Positions 54,978-64,000 of a stretch of DNA of 64,000 bases are shown here, one piece after another; the stretch's first letter is position 1, and each line of letters starts with the position of its first letter. A model generated the notes under the pieces. The model was not told where the DNA came from and ran no database searches. It saw only the letters and a list, made by a program, of their open reading frames with translations. The stretch comes from an uncultured Opitutales bacterium (GTDB taxonomy: Bacteria; Verrucomicrobiota; Verrucomicrobiia; Opitutales; Seribacteraceae): contig CAJQSI010000020.1 of the NCBI GenBank assembly GCA_905612515.1, forward strand, positions 1 through 64,000, given 5' to 3'. A program made the position numbers and the translations under genes.

Positions 54978-56462
54978 ATGAAACTCCTCCTCGTTCTCGC
55001 TTGTCTTGTAACGGGAATTCTTTTTGGAAAACCCGAGGGCAAGCCCAACGTATTGTTCATCGCTGTGGACGACATGAACGACTGGATCGGGTGCCACGGC
55101 ACCACCCCCGCCGCCATCACCCCGAACATCGACCGCTTGGCCGAACGCGGCGTGAATTTCACCAACGCCCACACTGCCGGTGTATTCTGCGCCCCCTCAA
55201 GGGCCGCCATATTCTCCGGCCAGTTCGCTTCCACCACGGGATGCTACGACAGCGCCCTCTACTTCGTCGACCACCCCGGGATACGGCCGCTCCAAGCCAG
55301 TTTTCAGAAAGCTGGTTACCGCACCATAGGCACGGGCAAGCTCTTCCACCATCCCGCCGGGGCGGTCGACATGCGCGGCTGGGACGAATTCCGCGTCCGC
55401 ACAAAGCGTCAACGAGAGACTGGCTACCCGATGGACTCCTGGTCGGACGAGGTCCCATTCCCCGACCCGAGGCCCTACGGTACCTACCAACGCACCCCGG
55501 GAGCACCCAAGACAAACAGCGGATTCATGGAGTTCGGCCCCGTCCGCAACAACCGCGAAAAGGATCTCGCCGACACCATGCGGGCCCAGTGGGCAGTCGA
55601 CCAACTGGGCAAGAAGTGGGACAAGCCCTTCTTCCTCGCCGTGGGACTGTACGCACCGCACTTTCCCAACTACTGCCCGCAAAAATATTTCGACCTCTAC
55701 GAACGCGAAAAGATCGAGCTGCCGCCCTACAAGGCGAACGACCTCGACGACCTGCCCGAAAACATCCGGCGACAAAAGATCAACCGCTCCCGCATCCACC
55801 AACGCTTGGTTCAACTGGGAGCGGTCAAGGAATCTCTTCACGGTTACTTGGCCTGCATGAGCTACGCCGACGCCCAGATCGGCCGCGTGCTCGACGCCCT
55901 CGACTCGAGCCCTTACGCCGACGACACTATAATCGTCCTATGGTCCGACCATGGCTACCATCACGGAGAAAAAGGCGACTGGGGAAAGCACACCCTTTGG
56001 GAACGGACCTCCAACGTCCCCTTCGTCTGGGCCGGGCCAGGCGTAGCCAAGGGAGCTACCTCCGACGTCACCGTCAGCCTGATCGACATGTATCCCACCT
56101 TCGTCGAACTATGCGACCTCCCAGAAACCCCGCACAAGCTCGAGGGCACCTCTATCGCCAATACCCTCGCCAAGCCGAAAAAGGCCAAGGACCGCGAGGT
56201 CTACCTGCCTCACATGTTCCCCGAGTCCTACGCCATCATGAACAAGCAATGGCGCTACATCCGCTACAAGGATGGCAGCGAGGAACTCTACGATGTCCAG
56301 AAGGATCCCAACGAGTGGAACAACTTGGCCGAACAACCGAAATACGCGGACTTGAAGAAACTCCTCGTCGACCAAGCGCCCAAAACCTTTGCAAAGCCCT
56401 CACCCAAACGAAAAAAACGCGACCTGATCCTCGAGGGCGAAACATTTCGCTGGAAGCAATAG
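54978..56462 (+). CDS. Sulfatase (iduronate-2-sulfatase-like)
   Basis: This 494-aa enzyme starts immediately after the cytochrome stop. It has a signal peptide ([17 protein letters not shown]) and metal site [14 protein letters not shown]71-A-P-S-R is the formylglycine site. [31 protein letters not shown] is the iduronate-sulfatase-like DHG-x2-HGEK region, matching the S1_7-type family. With the upstream sulfatase it points to degradation of sulfated glycans. The gene ends 16 nt before the convergent redoxin gene. Confidence 0.93.
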   Translation: MKLLLVLACLVTGILFGKPEGKPNVLFIAVDDMNDWIGCHGTTPAAITPNIDRLAERGVNFTNAHTAGVFCAPSRAAIFSGQFASTTGCYDSALYFVDHPGIRPLQASFQKAGYRTIGTGKLFHHPAGAVDMRGWDEFRVRTKRQRETGYPMDSWSDEVPFPDPRPYGTYQRTPGAPKTNSGFMEFGPVRNNREKDLADTMRAQWAVDQLGKKWDKPFFLAVGLYAPHFPNYCPQKYFDLYEREKIELPPYKANDLDDLPENIRRQKINRSRIHQRLVQLGAVKESLHGYLACMSYADAQIGRVLDALDSSPYADDTIIVLWSDHGYHHGEKGDWGKHTLWERTSNVPFVWAGPGVAKGATSDVTVSLIDMYPTFVELCDLPETPHKLEGTSIANTLAKPKKAKDREVYLPHMFPESYAIMNKQWRYIRYKDGSEELYDVQKDPNEWNNLAEQPKYADLKKLLVDQAPKTFAKPSPKRKKRDLILEGETFRWKQ

Positions 56463-56477
56463 GCGACTGGAACCGCC

Positions 56478-57608
56478 TTAATTCTTCTTTTTTCGACTGG
56501 CGTAAGTGCGACCTAGAGTATCGGCGATCATCGTCTTTAAGGCTTGAGCATCGAATGGCCCTTCCTTGCGATAGATCACCTTGCCGCCAGGCTCCACGAG
56601 AAGGGTATAGGGAATGGGACCCGTCCACTTTGAATCAAGCGCTTCAGCCAGTTCGTCACGGTCGTGACCAGTGTACAGGTAGTTGGTCATGGCTGCCTGT
56701 GAACGCTTAAGAAATTTGTGAGCCAGACCCTTGTGGTCAGGATTGTCCACCGAGAGCGTAACCAGCTTGAAATGCCGGCGGCGGTACATGCGACCCATCT
56801 TCACCAGTTCAGGGAACTCCTCCACACAAGTTAGGCACCAGGTGGCCCAAGCATTGATCAGTAGATAATCTTCACCTTTGTTCGCCACCAACGACTTCAG
56901 CCCAACCGCATTAATCGTTTCAAGTTCAACGGGGAGTTTGGCCCAAGCGGCATCCGCCCTAGCGACTCCCGCCACTTTCTCCTTCCATTTGGTGGAGCAT
57001 CCGAAGACGCGTGTAATGGGTACCTTCACTTGGCGCCCGGCGAGCAAGTCATCGAGGGCGTTTCGGGTATCGCGGCCAGACACCTCGTGCACCTCCGAAT
57101 TATCGATTCGCCCGTTGTAGCGAAGCTTGCGATCAGCATCGAAAATAAATACGTGCGGAGTCACCTTAACGCCAACCTTGCGAGAAAACTCTTGGGTTTC
57201 ACCATCATACAGAAAGGGAAACTGATAATTCTTATTCTTGGCCCGAACCTTCATGTCCGCCAAGGAGTCACCCAGATCGGCGTAACCCAGCTCGTTGAGG
57301 CGCACCGCCTCGGCATTGTTCGGCGAAATAGCGATCAGCTTAACGCCCTTATCCCTATAATCAGCCTCAAGCTTAATGATCCGATCCTCATAAGCCTGAG
57401 CGGTTGGACAATGATTGCAGGTAAACATCAGCACCAGAACCTTCGCGGCGGCATATTCCTTAGCCATGTGCATTTTGCCATCGACTCCAGGCAAGTTGAA
57501 AGGCGGCAAACGGCCACCCAAATCCAAACCCTTTGGCGACTGCGCCGCGAAGCTAGTCGTAAAAGCGGACAGCAAAATCAGAAATACATGAACACACTTT
57601 AATTCCAT
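56478..57608 (-). CDS. Secreted double-thioredoxin protein
   Basis: This 376-aa protein has a signal peptide (MELKCVHVFLILLSAFTTSFA). The first thioredoxin-like domain has C-N-H-C-P-T after VLVLMFT, an AhpC/TlpA-like redoxin. The second domain has WATWCLTCVEEFPELVKMG, CxxC in place of the TlpA/ResA site. Two separate active sites could transfer electrons or reduce disulfides for cytochrome c maturation. It is the first gene of the minus-strand run beyond the sulfatases. Confidence 0.8.
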   Translation of the reverse strand: MELKCVHVFLILLSAFTTSFAAQSPKGLDLGGRLPPFNLPGVDGKMHMAKEYAAAKVLVLMFTCNHCPTAQAYEDRIIKLEADYRDKGVKLIAISPNNAEAVRLNELGYADLGDSLADMKVRAKNKNYQFPFLYDGETQEFSRKVGVKVTPHVFIFDADRKLRYNGRIDNSEVHEVSGRDTRNALDDLLAGRQVKVPITRVFGCSTKWKEKVAGVARADAAWAKLPVELETINAVGLKSLVANKGEDYLLINAWATWCLTCVEEFPELVKMGRMYRRRHFKLVTLSVDNPDHKGLAHKFLKRSQAAMTNYLYTGHDRDELAEALDSKWTGPIPYTLLVEPGGKVIYRKEGPFDAQALKTMIADTLGRTYASRKKKN

Positions 57609-57738
57609 TTCGGATCGCTACTTCATGCCGAGCATTAAGTCAAATCGTTGAATTTTCCGCTTAAGTTTAAAAGTCAGCTATATTCTTCGCAGGCATGGCT
57701 CAGTGCCTTTTTCATAATGAATTGCCACAACGAATGAT

Positions 57739-58659
57739 TCACGGGCTTGCCAGCTTGTAAGATTCCCATAACTCGTCTGACAAATGCGGGGTAGCTCCCG
57801 GCTGACTGGCAACAAATGCACCGTGTCGATTGGCCATATCCAGTGTGGAATGCCATGGGCGACCCAACAGACGGGCAGAGAGCAAGGCGGCCGTGCAAGC
57901 ATCGCCCGCACCCACGCTATCTGCATTCTCGGCCAAGGGGAAACCTGCCGGCTCTCCTTCCACCCAGCCTTCGGACGTACAAGCGAACGTTCCCAGTTTG
58001 CCTCTGGTGAAGACCACAGCATCTAGATCGTAGTTCGCCCGCATTAGCTCGGCGCAAGTGCGAGAATCACCGGAAGGTAGATCGAGCAAAGAGGCTACGG
58101 TGCCAATCTCCTCGTCATTGAGTTTAACCAAGTTGGCAACCCGACAACCCTCATCGAGAATCTGCGACGTAAAGAGATCCATTCGCAAGTTTACGTCAAA
58201 AATCTTCAAGGCGTTTTTTGCCTCTGCCAAAAACGATTGCGTAGCTTGATGAGCCACCGGATGACGTTGGCTCATACTGCCGAAACTAACCGCATCGCAA
58301 GAATTCGCCAGAACCGCTTCATGCTTGGTAAACTCGAGGTGATCCCAAGCCGTATCCATTACGATTTCATAACTAGGCGCTCCTTCAAATATGCTCACCC
58401 GCACCTGACCGGTAGGCTTTACGGGATCGATCTGTAAAAACTCCAAAGGAAGATTTCGACTACTGAATTCCTCCTGTAACCTTTTGCCCAGATCGTCAAG
58501 ACCAATACGACTCAAGAGCACTCCACGTCCACCCAAGGGAGCCTGCAGTTGATGAGCCTGCACGGCAACGTTGAGCGAAGTGCCACCGAGCACCTCCTTG
58601 TCAGGGAAGACATCGAAGACCGCCTCGCCAAGACCGACGATAGTAAAGGGACCGGACAT
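57739..58659 (-). CDS. PfkB-family sugar kinase (fructokinase-like)
   Basis: This 306-aa protein has the PfkB signature: IVGLGEAVFDVF, GGTSLNVAVQAHQL and the ATP-binding/catalytic SVGAGDACTAALLSARLLG with its catalytic Asp. Fits fructokinase-type specificity from the N-terminus, but the substrate is not certain. It begins 3 nt after the esterase gene, so both are likely one transcript. Confidence 0.85.
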   Translation of the reverse strand: MSGPFTIVGLGEAVFDVFPDKEVLGGTSLNVAVQAHQLQAPLGGRGVLLSRIGLDDLGKRLQEEFSSRNLPLEFLQIDPVKPTGQVRVSIFEGAPSYEIVMDTAWDHLEFTKHEAVLANSCDAVSFGSMSQRHPVAHQATQSFLAEAKNALKIFDVNLRMDLFTSQILDEGCRVANLVKLNDEEIGTVASLLDLPSGDSRTCAELMRANYDLDAVVFTRGKLGTFACTSEGWVEGEPAGFPLAENADSVGAGDACTAALLSARLLGRPWHSTLDMANRHGAFVASQPGATPHLSDELWESYKLASP

Positions 58660-58662
58660 TAG

Positions 58663-59406
58663 CTAGTGAACCGTGGATTTATTTTTCTCGGCAAACTGGC
58701 GCTTCTGCGCAAAAAGCCAGGCCCATAATCCATCGTCCCCGTAGGCACGGGTCCATGAGTTGTGGCGGACATTGGGATACTCGGTGTAGATCGGCTTGCC
58801 ACCTGCTTTCTTCAATGCCTCCACCATTTCCCGACTGCAACGGGTTGGGACCACCGAATCCTTTTCACCGTGAAATATCCATATGGGCAGATGAACGATC
58901 TGCTTGGCTAATTCAGTCTGGCCACGCCCGCATACCAGTGCGGCGGCCGCAAAGAGGTCGGGTTCCTTGATGATGGCCGCATAGGTACCGGCTCCTCCCA
59001 TGGACTGGCCGGTGACGTAAATGCGGGCCCGATCAACGGGATGTTCTTTGGGTAATGATTTAACCAGCTCAATCAGAGCTGTGAGGGGTGCGCCGCTCCA
59101 CCTTTCATTACGGCCAACAGTTGGGGCAATAATGTAGCAGGGATACTTTTGCCGACGCTCAGGCTTGCCCAAAGCGATATTCGCCGCGCAATTGCCCTGC
59201 CAGTTTTGATTACCTCGACCACCCGACCCGTGCAGGGAAACGACTAGGGGATATTTTGTATCGGGCTTAATCGAGGCAGGCTTCAGGATCGCGTAACGCA
59301 AAACGGTGCCGGTCGAATCCTTGAACTCGGTTTTAGCAAAACCCTGAGCTTTCGTGTTGGCAATCCAGCACAGGTTAAGTCCAAATAAAACATAGAGATA
59401 TTTCAT
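58663..59406 (-). CDS. Secreted alpha/beta-hydrolase esterase/peptidase
   Basis: This 247-aa protein has a signal peptide (MKYLYVLFGLNLCWIANTKAQG). SLHGSGGRGNQNWQGNCAANI gives the oxyanion loop, ARIYVTGQSMGGAGTYAAI has nucleophile Ser in GQSMG, and WIFHGEKDSVVPTRCSREMVE the Asp/His region. It matches the poly-hydroxyalkanoate depolymerase/feruloyl-esterase-like family often named phospholipase or prolyl oligopeptidase in PVC genomes. Probably deacetylates or cleaves esters of plant or algal polysaccharides. Confidence 0.78.
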   Translation of the reverse strand: MKYLYVLFGLNLCWIANTKAQGFAKTEFKDSTGTVLRYAILKPASIKPDTKYPLVVSLHGSGGRGNQNWQGNCAANIALGKPERRQKYPCYIIAPTVGRNERWSGAPLTALIELVKSLPKEHPVDRARIYVTGQSMGGAGTYAAIIKEPDLFAAAALVCGRGQTELAKQIVHLPIWIFHGEKDSVVPTRCSREMVEALKKAGGKPIYTEYPNVRHNSWTRAYGDDGLWAWLFAQKRQFAEKNKSTVH

Positions 59407-59418
59407 GCTAGGTTCCTA

Positions 59419-59688
59419 TTAATTCCGCCGAAATGCTTTACTCAAAATCACTGCCAAAATCAAATCACGAAGGCTGGGCTTAAAATCCTTGCCCTTGTTC
59501 TCGGGGGGGAATTCTTTCGGCCAAAAACCCAGATGGTTGCCGAAACAGACCAGCCTTCGCGGAGGGCCGGCGGACATGGCTTCAATCGCCTGCAGGTGGT
59601 GTCTTCCCATCATCGGCAAAGCGAGAGAACCCGCCATCTCCTTAAGGAAATGGCCACAATTCAGAGGTAACACTCTAATTGGTTTCAT
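59419..59688 (-). pseudogene. Truncated DUF1552 protein remnant
   Basis: The frame from ATG 59688 encodes about 89 residues: MKPIRVLP, SLALPMMGRHHLQAIEAMS, then PPRRLVCFGNHLGFWPKEFPPENKGKDFKPSL, which matches the N-terminal tat/signal-like and RRLVCxGNxxGxxPxxFFP signature of DUF1552 proteins (normally about 430 aa). After that the frame becomes unlike the family and stops at 59419, so some 340 residues are missing. The esterase gene begins 12 nt after. Deletion is the simplest cause; the DUF1592/1588 partner genes of intact loci are absent here. Confidence 0.65.
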
Positions 59689-59771
59689 ACGAATAGTAAC
59701 GGCAACCAAAGGAAATAGGTTACACCAAATTCAACTAATAAGATATTTTGGGATACAGAATGGGTCGAGGC

Positions 59772-60458
59772 TCAATCAACGGGTTCGGCAAACCATTGCC
59801 TCAGGTCGGCTAGGGAAACGCCGATCAAAGTAGATAAAACCCTTTCGGCCTCGGAAAGCTTATCCTCGGAATGGATAGCGGAGATACCTATCACCCGCAA
59901 ACCAGCTCCGCGAGCAGATGTCATTCCGTTGGGGGAGTCCTCAATTGCAAAGCAAGCAGATGCCGCGACATCCAATTCCTCAACAGCCCTCGAGTAGGTA
60001 GCAGGATCGGGCTTTGGCTTATCGACGTCTCCTGAAGTCACAATGACATTGAAGATACCTGTCAATCTCCCTTCCGCCAGAACACTCAAAGCGGCATCGA
60101 CGTCCGATCGACGCGATCCAGTTGCCAAGCCAATAGGTAAAACCTCGGCGACAGATTCAACAAGCTCGATCGCCCCCGGCATCGCACGAGCCTCTTGCGC
60201 GACCAGGCGAGCATAGGCGGTCGCCTTACGCCGAGACCATTCCTGAAAAAGTCTCTCGTCGAATGAGATACCCGAAAGTTTCGCCATTCGCCCCATCGCA
60301 AAACGCTCGTCTCCACCCGTGCATTTTTCAAGAAAGTGTTCATAGGAAACCGTCATTTCCTCTCCCATAGCCTCACAGATCGAGGAATAATGCGTGTATT
60401 CGCTCTCGATGATGACCCCGTCCATATCGAAGATCACGGCTTGCAGTTCGGTGCTCAC
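59772..60458 (-). CDS. HAD-family phosphatase (beta-phosphoglucomutase-like)
   Basis: This 228-aa protein starts at GTG. AVIFDMDGVIIESE is HAD motif I with the nucleophile Asp and acid/base Asp; a helical cap domain follows; GLATGSRRSDVDAAL is motif II and SGDVDKPKPDPATYSRAV motif III; CFAIEDSPNGMTSARGAG motif IV. It is likely a sugar-phosphate phosphatase or phosphomutase; adjacent kinase supports sugar metabolism. Confidence 0.85.
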   Translation of the reverse strand: MSTELQAVIFDMDGVIIESEYTHYSSICEAMGEEMTVSYEHFLEKCTGGDERFAMGRMAKLSGISFDERLFQEWSRRKATAYARLVAQEARAMPGAIELVESVAEVLPIGLATGSRRSDVDAALSVLAEGRLTGIFNVIVTSGDVDKPKPDPATYSRAVEELDVAASACFAIEDSPNGMTSARGAGLRVIGISAIHSEDKLSEAERVLSTLIGVSLADLRQWFAEPVD

Positions 60459-60553
60459 TATAGTCGTTTTTTGTCCCGAACAAGGTAAAGAATGATCGGA
60501 ATCATTGACATTGCTTTGTCTTTACGCTGGAGCGATTTAAAAAAAATGAATTA

Positions 60554-61891
60554 TTACTCCGAGCCAATCATGCCCTTGATCGCCTTACCTTTGCACGGTC
60601 CAATAGAATTGTTAGCGGCAAGGTTGCCGACTCCTTTACCAGTGAATTCAATACCATGATTAGAAATGGGGTTGTCTCTCGTATCGTGAATGGTGTTAGC
60701 CGTTAGAGCAGTGTGCTTGGTATTCGTAGCGGCGATACCGATCAAGCCATTGATAAACTGGCTGCCGGTAACATTGATGCGCTGACAATCTGTAAGTTCC
60801 AAAAGTGCGGTTAAGTCAGCTTGCCCTTCCTCGGTTTCATCATGGATGCTACAGCCCGTGAAGGTGATGTCGGTTGAACGCACAAAGTGCACACCCGTAC
60901 CGTACTTGGGCGTGTGCCGACGGAAAGTATTCCCGCTAACGTTAATAAGGCGAGAGTCCTCGATGAGCAGATTACGGTTCGTACAGGAGTATATACAGTT
61001 TCCGCTTAGCGCGATGCCATAGCAACCGGTGAGGTACACGTTGTTTTCCTGACTGCCGATAATGTTTCCGGATATAGCAAAGAGGCCGGGTGGTCGGGTG
61101 GCATCAAGCTTTTCCTTAATGCGTATATTCGATCCCGCTGGCGAGTCGGTCGCTTGAATGGTGTTGGAGGCAATGGTAACCTCATTTACGCTGGCACCCT
61201 CGGCAGTAGTGTCGATGTAGATTTCTGCAGTGGGTTCAGGCTCAGTCTTGTGGGCGCGAAAATTATTGTATTCGATATCGTTGCCCGTGATCTGCAGGTT
61301 CCGCACCTCTGAACGTTCAAGTCGGATACCTCCCTGCCGGTTATAACTGATATGGCTACTGGCAATATTGATTTGGTGGAGGTTCACTCCATCAAGATAA
61401 ACACCCACGCCACTGTTAAAATAAATATGGCAATGAGATATCAATACATTGCGGTTGCGTTGAATAAGATGAATCCCATGACGACAACGCGTCACTAAAA
61501 CTCCTTCAAAAACTGACTGTAGGGTCTGGATTAATTCAAACCCGTCAGCCTCTGTATTAGCCCCCTCCACTTCGATATTACGAATGGTCGGTAGTCGCTG
61601 GCGAGTAGCCACGTTGCCTTTTCGGCTTCCCGGATCGCCCGTACCGCCATGAGTACCGATTAGTCGGAAGGCGGGTCCCTTGCCGGCCATGATGACGCGA
61701 GCAGTTCCACCCGTGCCATCAATCGTAAAAGGTCCGTGTTCAGCAAGTTTGACTTCAATCGTATTACTTATCCGGTAGGTTCCAGGTGGAAAATGCAGCG
61801 CTCCGTCTCCTTGCGCCACCGCATGAGCGATTGCCTCGGTGTCATCCGTCTCACCATCTCCGACTGCCCCGAAACCCGTAACATTACTCAT
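60554..61891 (-). CDS. Right-handed beta-helix protein (pectate-lyase-3 type)
   Basis: ATG 61891 (445 aa) precedes VTGFGAVGDGETDDTEAIAHAVAQG, the start of the pectate-lyase superfamily 3 coil; the 18-residue upstream extension was not used. Repeated short motifs such as NVLISHCHIYFNSGVG, IRLERSEVRNLQITGNDI and ITFTGCSIHDETEEG give at least ten coils of a parallel beta helix. No signal peptide was seen. It could be a polysaccharide lyase or epimerase, but no catalytic set is obvious. Confidence 0.8.
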   Translation of the reverse strand: MSNVTGFGAVGDGETDDTEAIAHAVAQGDGALHFPPGTYRISNTIEVKLAEHGPFTIDGTGGTARVIMAGKGPAFRLIGTHGGTGDPGSRKGNVATRQRLPTIRNIEVEGANTEADGFELIQTLQSVFEGVLVTRCRHGIHLIQRNRNVLISHCHIYFNSGVGVYLDGVNLHQINIASSHISYNRQGGIRLERSEVRNLQITGNDIEYNNFRAHKTEPEPTAEIYIDTTAEGASVNEVTIASNTIQATDSPAGSNIRIKEKLDATRPPGLFAISGNIIGSQENNVYLTGCYGIALSGNCIYSCTNRNLLIEDSRLINVSGNTFRRHTPKYGTGVHFVRSTDITFTGCSIHDETEEGQADLTALLELTDCQRINVTGSQFINGLIGIAATNTKHTALTANTIHDTRDNPISNHGIEFTGKGVGNLAANNSIGPCKGKAIKGMIGSE

Positions 61892-61987
61892 GCGAAAAAA
61901 ACTGTCTTTGTGTTTCGGTCGTGTCAATAACTTGCCCTGAAACAACCCAAAGTTACTATATCAGGATCGTCTTGAGGATCATTACAT

Positions 61988-63679
61988 TCACTTCTTGTCC
62001 TTCAACTGGTTGAGGTAAAGGATAGTGTCGACCATGTTTCGGGCTTGCTTGGCGTTGTGCTGGGGGTGAGGCAGCATGGGGATTTGGCCCCACACGCCGA
62101 CGCCTCCCTTGACCACCTTTTGGGTCAAGGTCTCGGCGGCGGTAGGATCCGCCTTGTATCGTTCGGCGATCTGAAAGTAAGGCGGGGCAACGAAGGCACG
62201 CGTCCACTGGTGGCAGTTGAGGCAATCGCTCTTGCTCATCAATTGGTACCCGGCCCAAGCTTCCTTGGATTTCTTAAGTTGCTTAGGGGGAGCCTCCAAA
62301 CCCATTACCAACCCGGGGGCAATGGTACCCTCAATCACCCCCTTGTTCTCGAGTCGCACGAGAGTGCCTTTGTTGTCCTTGGTGTAATAGAGCACATGCA
62401 GGCGTCCCTTAGGTCCGATCTTAAGGTTGGTGGGCTTGCCGAGGCGCAAAGTGGGAAGCACCGGGCGTATTTCCTCTATTTCTCCCTTCTCGTCCAGTTT
62501 CACGGACTTCACCCAACCTCTGGCATACTCGCCGATGAGCCAGCATCCATCGAACCGGTCGGGCAAACCGAGCTTCTTGGAATAGGTATTGTTCTTGCGA
62601 AAGATCGGGCCTGCGATGGCCGACTCACCGCCACCGCCAAACTCGGGAAATTCCTTTTGGTTGCCTTCGTACCAAATAAGTGGCGGTTGGGCGGGCGGCA
62701 ATTCTCGTATCCCGGTGTTTCCATTGTGTAAATTGAGCGGAGCCTTGGGGTTGATGATCGGCCCACCCTTCTTGGTCTCGTAATCGTAGTGGGTGAAAGG
62801 TCGTTGGTCGGCAATGACCAGAGGGTAGCCATGAAAGCCAGGCCCCTTGGCTAAGTTGAACTCGTCGTACCCCAAGGGGATTGTCTTTTTGTCGAGCTTG
62901 GTGCCGGGCACCCAGTTGTTGGGCGGACCATTTTCTCCCCAGAGCAACCAGCCGGTCTTTTGGTCGACGTGAATGCGAAAAGGATTACGCAGCCCCATGA
63001 TATAGATTTCAGGCAGCGTTTTTGGAGTGCCCGGTGGAAACAGGTTACCTTTCGGAATTTCGTACCCGCCTTCCTTGGTGGGTCGTATGCGTAGAATCTT
63101 GCCACGCAGGTCGTTGCTGTTGGCCGAGGTCTTGCAGGAGTAGAAGTACTCCGAACGTATCTGGTTGTCGCCCACCGAAAGATAGAGCAAGCCATCGGGA
63201 CCGAAGGCAATGGAACCGGACTCGTGGATGCGCTTGACCGAGTTCGCCTTGATCTTGAGCAATACCTTCTCGGAGGCAGGTTCGATTTTGTCGTCCTTGA
63301 AAACGAAACGGCCAAGTCGATGCTCGTAATGGGACTTGTCCCCTTCGACCGGCACCGTGTGCTGCAAATAGATCCAGTGGTTCTGGTCGAAGTTCGGGTC
63401 CAAGGCGATGCCGATGAGTCCGGCTTCGCAGCGCGTGTCCGACTTCAGGTCAATCAATTCAATCAATTGCCCGGGCTTGTCGGGATAAAAAAGCTTCACC
63501 TTGCCCGGACGCTCGGCGATGAAGACTCGCCCGTCGGAGGCAATCGTCATCTCCATACCTTCCTTGATGTCCGATGCGAGCAAGCTCAGCTCCAAGTCGG
63601 GGTCGACCGCCTGGTTGGGGTTAGGAGCCGCCTCGACGGTCAAGGCGCATAAGCATAGCATGAGGATTCTTTTAATCAT
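61988..63679 (-). CDS. Secreted PQQ-type sugar dehydrogenase with c-type heme domain
   Basis: This 563-aa protein has a signal peptide (MIKRILMLCLCALTVEA), then a glucose/sorbosone dehydrogenase-like propeller: MTIASDGRVFIAERPGKV, DLKSDTRCEAGLIGIALDPNFD, GSIAFGPDGLLYLSVGD and RPTKEGGYEIPKGN. Near residue 486 a CLNCH motif marks a fused cytochrome c domain. Probably oxidises aldoses in the periplasm and passes electrons to the heme. Its ATG overlaps the stop of the next gene upstream (ATGA at 63676-63679). Confidence 0.88.
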   Translation of the reverse strand: MIKRILMLCLCALTVEAAPNPNQAVDPDLELSLLASDIKEGMEMTIASDGRVFIAERPGKVKLFYPDKPGQLIELIDLKSDTRCEAGLIGIALDPNFDQNHWIYLQHTVPVEGDKSHYEHRLGRFVFKDDKIEPASEKVLLKIKANSVKRIHESGSIAFGPDGLLYLSVGDNQIRSEYFYSCKTSANSNDLRGKILRIRPTKEGGYEIPKGNLFPPGTPKTLPEIYIMGLRNPFRIHVDQKTGWLLWGENGPPNNWVPGTKLDKKTIPLGYDEFNLAKGPGFHGYPLVIADQRPFTHYDYETKKGGPIINPKAPLNLHNGNTGIRELPPAQPPLIWYEGNQKEFPEFGGGGESAIAGPIFRKNNTYSKKLGLPDRFDGCWLIGEYARGWVKSVKLDEKGEIEEIRPVLPTLRLGKPTNLKIGPKGRLHVLYYTKDNKGTLVRLENKGVIEGTIAPGLVMGLEAPPKQLKKSKEAWAGYQLMSKSDCLNCHQWTRAFVAPPYFQIAERYKADPTAAETLTQKVVKGGVGVWGQIPMLPHPQHNAKQARNMVDTILYLNQLKDKK

Positions 63680-64000
63680 TTCTCCTTTGCCCGCTCGATC
63701 TCGTCCCCGATACCGTTCTCATTCTCGTCCGTGACTCCGGAAAGCGGATTTTTCACGACGGCCTGCCAGGCGATCTTTCGAAACACCTTATCCAGTTCGG
63801 CGGAAAGCATCTTTTTCGGTGGCCTCCGAGTGATCGGCTCAGGCGATTTTTTATACAACGTCGCATAGAATACGTAGCCCTCCAGCCATTCCATGCCTTT
63901 GCCCAAGTGCCCACCGTCGCTCCAAATGGACGGGATTTTGCCATCGACCCTTCGATTGAGTCCCTTGATTCCCGGCAACTTCCCTTGGAAATAAAGTTCA
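63676..64000 (-). CDS. SGNH-hydrolase-like protein, C-terminal part only
   Basis: The reading frame is open through the window edge, so the N-terminus is missing; about 107 residues are seen. PSIWSDGGHLGKGMEWLEGYVFYATLYKKSPE has the D-x-x-H catalytic Asp/His pattern and downstream hydrophobic helix of DUF4886/SGNH-like esterases common in PVC genomes. The tail (GVTDENENGIGDEIERAKE) is acidic and resembles a Ca-binding or thrombospondin-like repeat. It overlaps the sugar dehydrogenase by 4 nt. Confidence 0.55.
   Translation of the reverse strand, partial: ELYFQGKLPGIKGLNRRVDGKIPSIWSDGGHLGKGMEWLEGYVFYATLYKKSPEPITRRPPKKMLSAELDKVFRKIAWQAVVKNPLSGVTDENENGIGDEIERAKEK

Noticed and set aside
55001..56710. 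569-aa plus-strand open frame
   Set aside because: Arg/Pro-rich shadow frame over the second sulfatase, running into the convergent redoxin gene.

Overview
The window looks like chromosomal DNA from a Verrucomicrobiota bacterium, probably Opitutae/Puniceicoccales-like; this is inferred from gene content, since no rRNA is present. Pointers are three large secreted PVC-type CxxCH cytochrome/propeller proteins, CxPxR sulfatases, an SHD1-domain secreted protein, a truncated DUF1552 gene, a lipoprotein with an SUMF1 domain, and coaE-rho next to tandem GspE/PilB genes. Most of the window is a compact chromosome with many ATGA/GTGA start-stop overlaps.

Layout. 0-9 kb: end of an unknown gene (HolB-like tail), HIT hydrolase and DUF481 outer-membrane protein, a propeller glycosidase-like gene, the sulfate-activation operon cysC-cysD-cysN (minus strand), an SHD1 protein, hemW and a TIG-domain lipoprotein. 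9.17-16.05 kb: a tRNA-Thr/tRNA-Ser locus split by a 6.7-kb AT-rich integrated element. It carries an HUH Rep-like protein, an outer-membrane barrel, a BamE-like lipoprotein, a tiny membrane protein, a serine recombinase, a membrane-anchored unknown and a tyrosine integrase. 16.4-20.6 kb: envelope genes (SUMF1-like lipoprotein, FlgN-like, TPR, Pro-rich secreted). 20.7-24.1 kb: nonulosonate (pseudaminic-type) genes. 24.2-31.2 kb: parA, rnc, a 53-aa ORF, mfd, a SurA-like isomerase, radC. 31.3-39.5 kb: SGNH-propeller-HEAT-cytochrome protein, TAXI-family protein, LemA, M48 protease. 39.6-46.9 kb: pilC/gspF, two GspE/PilB ATPases, rho, coaE (minus). 47-49.9 kb: tRNA-Tyr, membrane J-domain protein, htpG. 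49.9-56.5 kb: a sulfatase-cytochrome-sulfatase operon. 56.5-64 kb: a minus-strand catabolic region (double thioredoxin, PfkB kinase, esterase, DUF1552 remnant, HAD phosphatase, beta-helix protein, sugar dehydrogenase-cytochrome, SGNH-like protein cut by the window edge).

The genes fit a heterotroph that strips sulfate and sugars from complex polysaccharides and oxidises sugars in the periplasm.

The most unusual object is the element at 9.27-16.0 kb. A 42-nt copy of the 5' half of tRNA-Ser(UGA) lies directly behind tRNA-Thr, while the only complete tRNA-Ser sits at the far end beside the integrase. The element therefore seems to have replaced the 5' half of the host tRNA, leaving the host promoter 6.7 kb away. 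Integrase and Rep are divergent in their motifs, and most other element genes are of unknown role.
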